The notes under the pieces: generated by a model
What the model was told of the DNA's origin: nothing
The model's database searches: none
What the model saw: the letters and a program-made list of their open reading frames with translations, nothing else
Assembly (NCBI GenBank): GCA_963627995.1
Contig: CAVGCV010000021.1
Coordinates: 1 to 42,406, forward strand
Source: UBA3839 sp963627995
GTDB lineage: Bacteria > Bacteroidota > Bacteroidia > Bacteroidales > Bacteroidaceae
DNA: 42,406 bases
Reading direction: 5' to 3'
In this document: positions 24,701 to 32,970 of the stretch, in pieces
Numbering within the stretch: position 1 is the stretch's first letter
Layout: each line of letters starts with the position of its first letter
Position numbers and translations under genes: made by a program

Positions 24701-24789
24701 AGGTGGCGCCGGCAGACGGGGCTTCGGCTCTCTCGCGACTGAGCCGCGACATTTACATCGCCAATGGCCGGAAGTGGCTGGTGCGCTGA
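21784..24789 (+). CDS. Secreted alginate-lyase-fold protein with LamG-like domain and T9SS tail
   Basis: 1001 residues from MKHFFSLLLMACVLLPATGLA (signal peptide). Residues ~60-450 form an alpha-helical toroid of the alginate-lyase superfamily (RNGTWENSGKWWQAPGHYW and NWGLCNALC segments). About 520-700 is beta-rich with two Ig-like stretches. About 720-920 is a LamG/concanavalin-like domain (GLVLYHDFETLADDGSLSDL, WHTMTVVQ, LYIDGEKKASASI, LDNLRIYN). The end DDIYDLQGRKV...RDIYIANGRKWLVR is a type IX sorting tail. It is probably a cell-surface or secreted polyuronate lyase; the exact polysaccharide is unknown. An upstream in-frame ATG at 21454 precedes the promoter. The GH43 gene follows after 32 nt. 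Confidence 0.82.
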   Translation: MKHFFSLLLMACVLLPATGLAQTEGNDTQLQGLETQRQAAVAFLDTCTRAEYPIGLLNNLDDAVYAVELERAAGTLDSRKAIILRSRIRTAYNAVKKAYGKHFVMDFDAEYDTDRGFRHPGGFHTQADFDRVRAQLAAGNATVTKAYNVLKNAAYAQPTVATSPSERIVRGGTGENYINAARGATMAYQNALRWKIEDNKACADAAVRVLMAWAKTTKLVTGDSNSALGAGIYGYQFAQAAELMRDYEGWSRDDFETFRQWMLDVWYRPSIGFLRVRNGTWENSGKWWQAPGHYWSNWGLCNALCVISVGILCDDVFIYNQGMSFFKYDQVGTFRDPRTETPIKNDGLTEFLGNLVVTTSESELETGAYGRLGQMNESGRDAGHPAMALGLAVDLAHMAYNQGDDMFAYMDHRLAAGIEYVAAQALSTEGLPWTDYVYGTNGFYYTDSRAWTMTEPVMGVHVRPCWGTVIGHYEGVKGVRMPFSEQVLDKQGIDGGGAGSTSGGYDQLGYSVLLNTRDTQLAPADRVPTELRGFIEYDGQVVEQSDLGGLRNTYAVNNTSSAVTQGKAVRLMPQLPDGEEDTGKWTWSTGATTRDIEVTTGRSQIYRVTYTNANGVESEQAFSIAVMGDCNPQQSFTTTVTLDGTVIGATEARVPRGSTATITVNDGTFGSWEWDDGSTGGTYTTPAIVRDRDFYVVFTNQGGAKTLRKISIKATDPEDEVTGLVLYHDFETLADDGSLSDLAGRHDATLSGSAERRFLDDGNHAVFTGTRQGYVDLGAEIGADILSRLSTTYTISLDLCVTSPNQLAKYCWAWAFSNGTSQYLAMVNKAGNADWYYEIKDGGASQTNSSTSLRVNQWHTMTVVQNSSTNTLYIDGEKKASASISLKPATFGYQLVGNWLGRSPFSGDAYLENTYLDNLRIYNTALSAEEVQALADARPTSLALADETPVETLRADGGTAVPGDDIYDLQGRKVAPADGASALSRLSRDIYIANGRKWLVR

Positions 24790-24821
24790 CTTTCACACTA
24801 CACATCCATAACACTTTCATC

Positions 24822-27290
24822 ATGAGACGCATTCTTTCCTCTCTCTGCCTGCTCGCTGTGTTCGCCGTGTCGGTGGCGCAGACATGGCCGCGCGCCGTGC
24901 TGCCAGGTGACTATCCCGACCCGAGCATCCTGCGCGACGGGCGCGATTTCTACATGACCCACTCTCCGTTCGTCTATCGCCCGGGCTTCCTCATCTGGCA
25001 TTCCACCGACCTCGTGAACTGGAAGCCCGTGTGCCGCGCCCTCGAAACATGGCCGGGCTCCGCCATGGCTCCCGACCTCGTGAAGCACAACGGACGCTAC
25101 TACATCTATTTCCCGTCGAACGGCACCAACTACGTCACGACGAGCACCGACATCCGCGGGCCATGGAGCGATCCCATCGACCTCAAGGTCGGCGGCATCG
25201 ACCCCGGACACGCGGCCGACCGGCAGGGCAACCGCTACCTCTTCCTCAACAACGGCGAGATGATTCGGCTGGCTGCCGACGGGCTCTCCACCGTTGGCGA
25301 GAAGAAGAAAGTGTATGACGGCTGGAACATCCCCAAGCAGTGGAGAACCGAGGGCGAATGGCCGGAGAAGTACCTGGAGTCGCCCAAGCTGACGTGGCAC
25401 GACGGCTACTACTACCTGACCTGCGCCGAGGGAGGCACGGCCGGCCCCGCAACCAGCCACATGGTGGTGAGCGCGCGCAGCCGCTCCATCGAAGGCCCGT
25501 GGGAAAACTCGCCCTACAATCCTGTCATCCACACCTACAGCGCGCAGGACGGCTGGTGGTCGAAAGGGCACGGCACGCTTGTCGACGATGCCGACGGCAA
25601 CTGGTGGATGGTCTACCACGCCTATGCCAACGGCTACCACACGCTCGGACGGCAGACGCTCATCGAGCCGGTCGAATGGACTTCCGACGGATGGTACAGG
25701 CAGGCAAAGTCGCCCCGCGCCACCGCGCCGGCCACAGCCTTGCCCAGTTTGTCCGACGACTTCAGTGGCAGCGCATTGGGCTGGCAATGGAGCTTCTGGA
25801 AAGAGAACGCACGGGCGAACGCCAAGGTCGGAAACGGACAGCTCGTCGTGCAGGGCAAAGGCACGTCGCCCGCCGACGGACGCTTGTTGCTGGCGACGGC
25901 GCAGCACAAGAACTACGAGGTGACGGCCCGCGTGCAGGTAAAGGGCAAAGCCACGGCCGGCCTGCTGCTTTACTACAACGAGAAAGGCTATGCCGGCGTC
26001 GCCACCGACGGACGGCAGTTCTACATTTACGAGGACGGCCGCTTGGCGAGAACCGTCCGCAGCGCCATGGGGCGCAGCGTGAGCTTCCGCGTCCACAACC
26101 GTGCCAACCGCGCCTCTGTCGCAGCCAGTGCCGACGGCAAGACGTGGACGGTCCTTGCCGACGACATCGACGTGTCGCAGCTCCACCACAACAACCTCCG
26201 CGGCTTCTTCGCCCTGCGCCCGGCCCTCTACGCCGGCGGCAACGGGAACGCCGTGTTCCAGCAGTTCACCTACCGCGACGCCGTTCCGCAGGAGCGGGAC
26301 ATGGCCGCCTACCTCATGGTCTACCACCAGGACGAAGACCACGGGCTGCACATGGCCATCAGCCGCGACGGCTATGCGTTCACCGCGCTCAACGACGGCA
26401 AGCCCGTCATGGCGGGCGACACCATCGCCGACCAGCTCGGCATCCGCGACCCCCACATCTACCGCGGCCCCGACGGCGCGTTCTATCTCTCGATGACCGA
26501 CCTGCACGTGTTCGCCAAGCGCGACGGCAAGCGCGCGACGGAGTGGGAGCGCGACGGGAAAACCTATGGATGGGGCAACAACCGGGGCCTCGTGCTGATG
26601 AAGAGCTTCGACCTCATCCGCTGGAAACGCACCAACGTCCGCTTCGACCAACTCTCCGCCGCGTGGCAGGAAATCGGCTGCGCGTGGGCGCCCGAGACCA
26701 TTCTCGACGAGACCACCGGCCGCCTGATGATTTATCTGACCATGCGCCACAAGAACGAGCCCAACAAACTCTACTACTTCTACGTGAACGACGGCTACGA
26801 CACGGTCGAGACGCTTCCGCAAGTGCTCTTCCAATACCCCGACGAAACGAAGTCGGCCATCGACGGCGACATCACCCGCTTCGGCGACAAGTACATCCTT
26901 TCCTATGTGGCGCACGACGCCGGCGGAGGCATCAAGCTCGCCTACTCCGACCGCCCCACGGGCGGATGGCAGGCCGACCCGCGCTGGATTGACTTCGAGC
27001 CGCGCGCCTGCGAGGCGCCGCACGTGTTCAAGCGCATCGGCGAGGACAAGTGGACGCTCATGTACGACGTCTATTCCATCAGCCCCCACAACTTCGGCTT
27101 TGTCGAGACCTCCGACTTCGACCACTTCACCCATCTCGGGCGCTTCAACGAGGGCGTGATGACGACCACCAACTTCGCCTCGCCCAAGCACGGCGCCATC
27201 GTCCACCTCACCGAGGCCGAGGCGCGCCGCCTCTGCCGGAAGTGGAACACCGACTACGACGCGATCCGCGTCGCCCTGCCGACACCCTGA
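24822..27290 (+). CDS. Protein with two glycoside hydrolase family 43 modules
   Basis: 822 residues with a signal peptide. N-terminal GH43 five-bladed propeller (about 25-300) with the catalytic-base motif DYPDPSI (Asp33), MAPDLVKHNGRYYIY and YLESPKL. A beta-sandwich of the xylosidase C-terminal type (about 310-480) follows (LSDDFSGSALGWQW). A second GH43-like propeller occupies about 490-815 with GIRDPHIYRGPDGAFYLS, CAWAPETILDE and ITRFGDKYILSY. GH43 enzymes remove arabinose, xylose or galactose side chains. Two modules in one chain suggest action on two linkages, which is inference. No T9SS tail is seen. It is probably co-transcribed with the upstream lyase. An 18-bp hairpin follows. Confidence 0.87.
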   Translation: MRRILSSLCLLAVFAVSVAQTWPRAVLPGDYPDPSILRDGRDFYMTHSPFVYRPGFLIWHSTDLVNWKPVCRALETWPGSAMAPDLVKHNGRYYIYFPSNGTNYVTTSTDIRGPWSDPIDLKVGGIDPGHAADRQGNRYLFLNNGEMIRLAADGLSTVGEKKKVYDGWNIPKQWRTEGEWPEKYLESPKLTWHDGYYYLTCAEGGTAGPATSHMVVSARSRSIEGPWENSPYNPVIHTYSAQDGWWSKGHGTLVDDADGNWWMVYHAYANGYHTLGRQTLIEPVEWTSDGWYRQAKSPRATAPATALPSLSDDFSGSALGWQWSFWKENARANAKVGNGQLVVQGKGTSPADGRLLLATAQHKNYEVTARVQVKGKATAGLLLYYNEKGYAGVATDGRQFYIYEDGRLARTVRSAMGRSVSFRVHNRANRASVAASADGKTWTVLADDIDVSQLHHNNLRGFFALRPALYAGGNGNAVFQQFTYRDAVPQERDMAAYLMVYHQDEDHGLHMAISRDGYAFTALNDGKPVMAGDTIADQLGIRDPHIYRGPDGAFYLSMTDLHVFAKRDGKRATEWERDGKTYGWGNNRGLVLMKSFDLIRWKRTNVRFDQLSAAWQEIGCAWAPETILDETTGRLMIYLTMRHKNEPNKLYYFYVNDGYDTVETLPQVLFQYPDETKSAIDGDITRFGDKYILSYVAHDAGGGIKLAYSDRPTGGWQADPRWIDFEPRACEAPHVFKRIGEDKWTLMYDVYSISPHNFGFVETSDFDHFTHLGRFNEGVMTTTNFASPKHGAIVHLTEAEARRLCRKWNTDYDAIRVALPTP

Positions 27291-27307
27291 CCCGTGTGCC
27301 GGCACAA

Positions 27308-27358
27308 GCGACAGGGCCATGCGGCGTCCTCCGTGGACTTGCCGCATGGCCCTGTCGC
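27308..27358. terminator. Perfect 18-bp hairpin after the GH43 gene
   Basis: Arms 27308-27325 and 27341-27358 are exact reverse complements with a 15-nt loop, 18 nt after the GH43 stop and facing the convergent CapA-like gene. There is no T-run. The 27291-27593 interval otherwise holds only palindrome array B in GC-rich DNA. Confidence 0.6.
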
Positions 27359-27450
27359 GCGTTGCGTGCCGCCTTCCCGCCGTGCGTCCGCACCGCCTGT
27401 CCGCGCCTTCCGCATCGCGGTCGGGACGGATGCGCAGTGTTCCGATATTT

Positions 27451-27506
27451 CCAAGTACTTGGAAATATTTTTTCAAGTACTTAGAAAATAATTTCCAAGT
27501 ACTTGG
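27451..27506. repeat. Palindrome array B (three 12-bp palindromes, 22-bp period)
   Basis: CCAAGTACTTGG (27451-27462), the degenerate TCAAGTACTTAG (27473-27484) and CCAAGTACTTGG (27495-27506) begin exactly 22 bp apart with A/T-only linkers. Same architecture as array A, including the imperfect middle copy. GCGCAG (27432-27437) precedes the first copy by 13 bp. It lies between convergent genes, outside any coding region. Confidence 0.9.
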
Positions 27507-27593
27507 AAATCCAGACGGCCCGCAGCGGCCCGGAAGATTCTCTGCGACAAGGGGCTGCCGTCTGCGCGGCGACGCCGTGGAAGGGGCGCGGGG

Positions 27594-28634
27594 TCATTGC
27601 CTGAGGCGTATGCGGCCCTCTTCGTCGATGGCGATTGCGGGTTTTTCGATGTCGCTCTCGGTGAGTTCCTTGATTTCCTTTGCCACGGCGTTCGACTTGT
27701 CGGTGCGCGGGCCTGCTCCGCGCTGCTGGATGAACGAGTGTATCTTGCCCGCGAGGAAACGCCCCTGGCGGTCGATGCCGATTTCGACGAGCGGGGCGTA
27801 GCCCGATATGCCGGTGAGGCTCATGCCGTAGGGCGTGCAGAAGTTGCCGAGGCTGTAGGCGATGAAGCGGTCGCGGTAGACTTCCACGCAGCGCGCCACG
27901 TGGGGGCCGTGCCCGTAGACCACGTCGGCGCCGTTGTCGATGCAGAAGTGGGCGAATTCGCGCAGGCTGCCCCGGTTCTCGCCGAGGAATGTCTCCGTGC
28001 CGTAGGGGAGGTGGCGGCGTTCCTTGCCCTCGGCCCCGCCGTGGAAGGAGACGACGATGATGTCGGACTTCGCCCGCAGGTCGGCGAGGATGCGCTTCAC
28101 GGTCTCCAGGTCCTGTGTCTTGAGCGTGTAGGAGTTGTGCCCGAAGGCGCACAGGCCGTAGCGCACGCCGTTGCGGACGACGACGGCCGACTCGGTGCGC
28201 CCGCGTATGCCGCTGTACTTGATGCCGAGCGAGTCGAGCATGCGCTCGGTGGAGGCGATGCCCTCCGTCCCGAAGTCGTTGGCGTGGTTGTTGGCCTGGC
28301 TGAGGTAGTCGTAGCCGGCCTCGCTGAGCCAGCGCCCGTAGGAGGTGGGCGTTCGGAAGGCGTAGGAGTAGCGCCCCGTGCCCTTGGTGCTGGCGCCCTT
28401 GTCGCAGAGCGTGCCCTCGAGGTTGCCGACGGCGAGGTCGGCGCGCCGCGTGATGGGGGCGGTGTCGCGGAACACGTCGCGCCCGTCGTTGGGGGGCAGC
28501 ATCTTCGTGGGGTAGGTGGTGCCCATCATGATGTCGCCGCAGAGGGCGAGCGTGAGTGTGTCGGAGGGTGTGCCGGCGAGCGCGCCAGCGGACACCGACA
28601 GGCACAGAAGCAGGGTGGTGATCGGTTTGTTCAT
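27594..28634 (-). CDS. CapA family metallophosphatase-like protein
   Basis: 346 residues with a signal peptide (MNKPITTLLLCLSVSAGALA). The CapA/PgsA (PGA_cap) domain is complete: LALCGDIMMGTTYP, LAVGNLEGTL, QANNHANDFGTEG, IIVVSFHGGAEG, VVYGHGPHVARCVEVY and AYSLGNF. These carry the Asp/His/Asn residues of a calcineurin-like metal site. CapA proteins are linked to poly-gamma-glutamate or capsule synthesis, but most Bacteroidota homologues lack a known role. It is last in the group nadK - ABC - ruvA - capA-like on the minus strand, 45 nt after ruvA. Confidence 0.88.
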   Translation of the reverse strand: MNKPITTLLLCLSVSAGALAGTPSDTLTLALCGDIMMGTTYPTKMLPPNDGRDVFRDTAPITRRADLAVGNLEGTLCDKGASTKGTGRYSYAFRTPTSYGRWLSEAGYDYLSQANNHANDFGTEGIASTERMLDSLGIKYSGIRGRTESAVVVRNGVRYGLCAFGHNSYTLKTQDLETVKRILADLRAKSDIIVVSFHGGAEGKERRHLPYGTETFLGENRGSLREFAHFCIDNGADVVYGHGPHVARCVEVYRDRFIAYSLGNFCTPYGMSLTGISGYAPLVEIGIDRQGRFLAGKIHSFIQQRGAGPRTDKSNAVAKEIKELTESDIEKPAIAIDEEGRIRLRQ

Positions 28635-28679
28635 AACGGTTGGTGGATTGCTTTTCCTGAATGTTGGGGCGCGGCGCGC

Positions 28680-29282
28680 TCAGAGCATCTTGAAGGCGGC
28701 TTTGATGACGTGCTCGACGGTGGCCGAAGGGTCGTCCTTGAGGATGGCGCGCACGGCCTTGGAGACGGGCGCGGGCGGGTAGCCGAGGGCTTTGAGCGCC
28801 TCCACCGCGTCGTCGTGCACCTGCTGGTTGATGGCCGGCGCGGCCGCTTCGGAGCGCTCGGCCGACGTGGGCGCGATGCCGAGCGTGGCGACCTTGTCGC
28901 GCAGTTCGACGATGATGCGCTGGGCTGTCTTCGTGCCCAGCCCCTTGACGGTCTTGAGGAGCTTGTCGTTGCCGTTGAGGATGATGTCGCACAGCTCGGC
29001 GGGCGAGTAGGCGGAGAGGACGGTGCGCGCGGTGTTGCCCCCGATGCCGCTGACGGAGACGAGCTGCAGGAAGAGCTGCCGCTCCTGCTTCGTGGCGAAT
29101 CCGAAGAGTGTCCACGCGTCCTCGCGGATGGCTTCGTACACGTAGAGGCGCGCGGCGGGCTTGCCCCGGATGGCGGAGTAGGTGTTGAGCGAGATGTTGA
29201 GCAGGTAGCCCACGCCTGCGGTCTCGATGGTGGCTGTGGCCGGCGTGAGCTCGTCGACCGCGCCTTGTACGTATTCAATCAT
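28680..29282 (-). CDS. ruvA: Holliday junction branch migration protein RuvA
   Basis: 200 residues, normal length. N-terminal OB domain (MIEYVQGAVDELTPATATIE, GVGYLLNIS), two helix-hairpin-helix motifs (VSGIGGNTARTVLS and VKGLGTKTAQRIIVELRDKV) and a C-terminal RuvB-contact domain after a flexible linker (EALKALGYPPAPVSKAVRAIL). RuvA tetramers hold the Holliday junction while RuvB drives migration. The gene is 44 nt downstream of the ABC exporter gene. Confidence 0.97.
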   Translation of the reverse strand: MIEYVQGAVDELTPATATIETAGVGYLLNISLNTYSAIRGKPAARLYVYEAIREDAWTLFGFATKQERQLFLQLVSVSGIGGNTARTVLSAYSPAELCDIILNGNDKLLKTVKGLGTKTAQRIIVELRDKVATLGIAPTSAERSEAAAPAINQQVHDDAVEALKALGYPPAPVSKAVRAILKDDPSATVEHVIKAAFKML

Positions 29283-29326
29283 GGCTGTGGTTGTTCTTTT
29301 CCTTGTTGGATGGGGGAGGGGGTGTG

Positions 29327-30991
29327 TCAGTCCGTGCTGCGCCGCATGACGAGCTGGTGGGACGTGAACCCCACGACGGCGAGCCGGTGGGTGACGAAGA
29401 TGATGGTGGATTGCGCGAAGTGCGCTTTCAGCCGCATGAGCAGCTCGTGCTCGGTCTGCACGTCGAGCGCGCTGGTGGCCTCGTCGAGGAGCAGGATGTG
29501 GAACGGGCGCAGGATGGCGCGCGCGATGGCCACGCGCTGTGCCTGTCCCTCCGACAGGCCGCCGCCCCCCTCGCCGCAGCGCGTGTCGAGGCCGTCGGGC
29601 AGCTCCGTCACGAAGTCGGCCATGGCGAGGTGGAGCGCCTCGCGCATCTGCGCGCTGGTGGCGTCGGGATTGGCGAAGAGCAGGTTTTGCCGGATGGTGC
29701 CGCTGAAGAGCGTGTTGCCCTGTGGCACGTAGGAGAAGTTGCAGCGTGTGGCCGTGGTGGTGGCGACGGGCGGCTGCCCGTCGGTGTAGAGGGCGACGCT
29801 CCCCTCGCTGGGCTCGATGAGCGCGAGCATCATGCGTATCAGCGTCGTTTTTCCCGCGCCCGTCTCGCCGAGGATGGCCGTGAACGTGCCGGGGCGGAAG
29901 TCGTGGCTGAAGTGGGCGAGGACGTTGCGCCCCTGCTGCGTGTAGCGGTAGCAGACGTTGTCGAAGCGCACGCCGACGTGGCCGTCCAGCGGCCGGGGGG
30001 CGGCCTTTTTTTCCAAGGGCAGCTCTTCCAGCTCCATCAGGCGCTCGGCCGAGGTGAGGCTGTTCACGAGGGTGGGGAACAGGCGCGCGATGTCAATCAT
30101 CGGGCGCTGGATGCGTCCGATGAGCTGGGTGAAGGCCATCAGCACGCCCACGGTGATGGCGCCCTCCTCCAGCTGGACGAGCCCCCACACGAGGGCGGCG
30201 AAGTAGCCGCCGAGGAAGCCGACATTGACCATGGAGCGGGCGAATATCGAGAAGCGGGCGCGGCTCTTGATTTGCCGCCGCAGCAGCGCCTGGCGTTTTT
30301 CCAGCCGCTGCACCATGGTGCCGCCGCGCTCCATCACCTTCACCACCATCTTGTGCTGCACGCTTTCCTGGATGATGGACTGGAGCGCGCTGTTGCTGTC
30401 CTTGATTTTCCGGACGATGCGGCGCATCTTCCGGAAGTAGACGCGGCTGAACAGCAGGAACGCCGGGGCGGCGACGACGAGCGTGACGGCCAGCGCCGAG
30501 TCCATGATGTAGAGGTAGACGAACGACGCGACGAACTGCACGAGGATGATGACAATGGACGGCAGCACCTCGGTCATCAGCCCCACGATGTCGCCCACGT
30601 CGCCGAAGAGGCGGTTGAGCACGTCGCCGCTGTGGAATCGCTCCACGCCGCGCCACTTGCCCTTGAGCAGCCGTGCGAAAAACGCCTGCTGCATGATGTT
30701 CTGTGTCCTTACGCCCAGCACGGCGCGCACCCACGTGAGCAGGATGTTGAGCAGCATTTCCGCCACCATCACGCCGGCGAAGAGCGCGGCGGCCAGCAGG
30801 AGCGAGCCCTCGCGCGACTTCATGGCGATGTCGGTGAGCTGGCGCAGCAGCTCCACGCCGCACAGCCCCAGCCCCACTTGCAGCAAGCCCACGACGGCAT
30901 TGACGGCGGCCTGGAGGCGGCAGCCGCGATGGTGCCGCCACAGCCAGCCGACGATGGTGCGTGTCCTGTATTTTGTCTTGTTGAATCTCAC
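29327..30991 (-). CDS. ABC transporter, fused permease and ATPase (exporter type)
   Basis: 554 residues. Residues ~15-310 form a six-helix type IV exporter membrane domain with intracellular loops. About 335-545 is the ATPase with Walker A GETGAGKTT, Q-loop YVPQGNTLFSG, signature LSEGQAQR, Walker B ILLLDEATSALD and switch His in FVTHRLA. Half-transporters of this kind work as dimers and export lipids, peptides or drugs; the substrate is unknown. It sits between nadK (88 nt upstream) and ruvA (44 nt downstream) on one strand. Confidence 0.92.
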   Translation of the reverse strand: MRFNKTKYRTRTIVGWLWRHHRGCRLQAAVNAVVGLLQVGLGLCGVELLRQLTDIAMKSREGSLLLAAALFAGVMVAEMLLNILLTWVRAVLGVRTQNIMQQAFFARLLKGKWRGVERFHSGDVLNRLFGDVGDIVGLMTEVLPSIVIILVQFVASFVYLYIMDSALAVTLVVAAPAFLLFSRVYFRKMRRIVRKIKDSNSALQSIIQESVQHKMVVKVMERGGTMVQRLEKRQALLRRQIKSRARFSIFARSMVNVGFLGGYFAALVWGLVQLEEGAITVGVLMAFTQLIGRIQRPMIDIARLFPTLVNSLTSAERLMELEELPLEKKAAPRPLDGHVGVRFDNVCYRYTQQGRNVLAHFSHDFRPGTFTAILGETGAGKTTLIRMMLALIEPSEGSVALYTDGQPPVATTTATRCNFSYVPQGNTLFSGTIRQNLLFANPDATSAQMREALHLAMADFVTELPDGLDTRCGEGGGGLSEGQAQRVAIARAILRPFHILLLDEATSALDVQTEHELLMRLKAHFAQSTIIFVTHRLAVVGFTSHQLVMRRSTD

Positions 30992-31079
30992 TCTCTTTCT
31001 GATGGGATGTTCGGCCCGGGCCGCCCGCTTCCGGCGGGCGTCCGTCAGGTGTGGGCGCGCAGTGGCGGGGCTTTCTTCC

Positions 31080-31967
31080 TCAGCCCCGGTGGTCCGCCCC
31101 CCACATCATCTTGCGGCGGAGCGTCGTGAAGAAGCTCTGGGAGTGGCGGGTGACGACTTTCACCGCGTAGGGCGCGCGGCGGATGCGCAGGTGGATGTTC
31201 TCGGGATAGCTGTGGCTGCGCCCGTCGATGGCCACGAGGAAGCTGTGGCTGCGGCTTTCCACGCGCAGCTCCACCTCGCTGTCGTCGCACAGCACGATGG
31301 GGCGCATGTTCAGGGAGTGGGGCGCAACGGGCGTGAGTGTCATGGTGCGGCTTTGCGGCACGACAATCGGCCCGCCCACGCTGAGCGAGTAGGCCGTGGA
31401 GCCGGTGGGCGTGCCGACAATCAGCCCGTCGGCCTGGTAGGTCGTGAGGTACTCGTCGTTGATGCTCGTGTGGATGCTGATCATCGAGGATATGTCGTGT
31501 TTCAGGATGGCGATTTCGTTGAGGGCGAAGGGATAGTCCTCCAACGGCATCTCGTCGCACAGGAGGCGCAGCACGCTGTGTTCCTCGATGGAGTAGCTGC
31601 CGGCGTAGATGTCGGCAATGGCCGCCTCGATGTCGTCGGATGAGAACGAGGCGAGGAAACCGAGCCGGCCGGTGTTGATGCCGAGGATGGGAATCTGCTT
31701 GTCGCCCACGCGGCTCGCTACGTCGAGGAAAGTGCCGTCGCCGCCCATGCACACCACGAAGTCGGCCTCAAAATGGCCGCCGTCAATGATTTCGCACGGA
31801 GGGACATTGATTTTCAGCCCGCTGACGAGAAAGTCGTGGAACGGCCCTGGCATGGTGAGCGTCGCTTCCCGCTCTGCGGCGATGGCAAGGAATTTCTGCA
31901 CGGCGGCCGACTTGCGTTCCTGGTAGATGTTGCCGAAAAGGGCGAACTTGAGTTTCTTTTGAGACAT
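31080..31967 (-). CDS. nadK: NAD kinase
   Basis: 295 residues from MSQKKLKFALFGNIYQ. It phosphorylates NAD to NADP in the cytoplasm. The GGDGT motif (FVVCMGGDGTFLDVASRV), the NTGRLGFLA segment, the NE motif in FALNEIAIL and the GTPTGSTAYSLSVGGPIV loop are all present. The start at 31967 fits the family N-terminus; an in-frame ATG at 32039 would add 24 residues without similarity. It is divergent from pdxJ. No good -7 box is seen; CACTTTG 9 nt upstream is the nearest. Confidence 0.95.
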   Translation of the reverse strand: MSQKKLKFALFGNIYQERKSAAVQKFLAIAAEREATLTMPGPFHDFLVSGLKINVPPCEIIDGGHFEADFVVCMGGDGTFLDVASRVGDKQIPILGINTGRLGFLASFSSDDIEAAIADIYAGSYSIEEHSVLRLLCDEMPLEDYPFALNEIAILKHDISSMISIHTSINDEYLTTYQADGLIVGTPTGSTAYSLSVGGPIVVPQSRTMTLTPVAPHSLNMRPIVLCDDSEVELRVESRSHSFLVAIDGRSHSYPENIHLRIRRAPYAVKVVTRHSQSFFTTLRRKMMWGADHRG

Positions 31968-32039
31968 CGCGCGCAAAGTGTGAATGTTATTTTTCCTCAA
32001 TTTATCCATGGCGCATCCCCCGCGTAGCAAAAATTTCAC

Positions 32040-32047
32040 TACTTTTG
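32040..32047 (+). promoter_or_regulatory. -7 box TACTTTTG for the pdxJ-exbBD-tonB operon
   Basis: Exact TAnnTTTG match 128 nt upstream of the pdxJ ATG. A clear -33 element is not visible. Confidence 0.5.
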
Positions 32048-32175
32048 CATATCCGACATGGAAAAAATGAATGGGTCAGACTGCAAGAAGAGGATGTCTG
32101 ACCGCAAAGGTAAAGAAATTCTTACGAACAACCGGCACGCCCTGCGCCCGTTTCGCCAAAAAAACATCCGCAAGA

Positions 32176-32895
32176 ATGACAAAACTCAGTGTAAACATCA
32201 ACAAGATTGCCACGATTCGTAATGCGCGCGGTGGGAACAATCCGGACGTGCTGCAGGTGGCGCTCGACTGCGAGAAGTTCGGGGCCGACGGCATCACGGT
32301 GCATCCGCGTCCCGACGAGCGCCACATCCGCTACCGCGATGTGGTGGCGCTGAAGCCGCGGCTCACGACGGAGTTCAACATCGAGGGCTATCCGCAGCAG
32401 TCGTTCATCGACCTGGTGGCGAGCGTATGCCCGACGCAGGTAACGCTCGTGCCCGACGCGCCCGACCAAATCACGTCGAACGCGGGCTGGGACACGAAGG
32501 CGAACGCAGGATTCCTTACCGACGTGGTGGCCGAGTTTAAGTCGCGCGGCATACGCACCAGCCTCTTTGTGGGGGCGGATGCCGAAATGATAGAATGTGC
32601 CGCGAAAACCGGCGCCGACCGCGTGGAACTCTACACCGAGCCCTATGCGGCGGCCTACCCGAGCGGACGTGAGGCGGCTGCCGCGCCTTTCGTGGCGGCT
32701 GCCGAGGTGGCTCGCGCCTGTGGGCTTGGGCTCAACGCAGGCCATGACCTTAGCCTTGAGAACCTGGCCTACTTGAGCGGGCAGATTCCTTGGCTGGACG
32801 AGGTGAGCATTGGCCATGCGCTGATTTGCGATGCGCTGTACCTCGGGCTGCAAGCCACCATCCAGCGGTACAAGGCTTGTCTGAACGCAAAATAA
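32176..32895 (+). CDS. pdxJ: Pyridoxine 5'-phosphate synthase
   Basis: 239 residues from MTKLSVNINKIATIRNARGG. It makes pyridoxine phosphate in the DXP-dependent vitamin B6 pathway. PdxJ marks: GADGITVHPRPDERHIRYRD, EFNIEGYPQ, QVTLVPDAPDQITSNAGWD, VELYTEPYA, GLGLNAGHDLSLEN and EVSIGHALICDALY. The in-frame ATG at 32071 adds 35 residues with no PdxJ similarity. First gene of a tight plus-strand series; exbB follows after 75 nt. Confidence 0.96.
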   Translation: MTKLSVNINKIATIRNARGGNNPDVLQVALDCEKFGADGITVHPRPDERHIRYRDVVALKPRLTTEFNIEGYPQQSFIDLVASVCPTQVTLVPDAPDQITSNAGWDTKANAGFLTDVVAEFKSRGIRTSLFVGADAEMIECAAKTGADRVELYTEPYAAAYPSGREAAAAPFVAAAEVARACGLGLNAGHDLSLENLAYLSGQIPWLDEVSIGHALICDALYLGLQATIQRYKACLNAK

Positions 32896-32970
32896 CCGGC
32901 ATGGCGGGCCTCTCCACTGCTCTCCCCGGACCGACAACTGAACCCCCCATTCCCAAAGCACCAACCAACA

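Noticed and set aside
24798..27476. 892-residue antisense frame over the GH43 gene
   Set aside because: Shadow frame; low-complexity Val/Gly/Arg/His composition, no motif, and the GH43 reading is certain.
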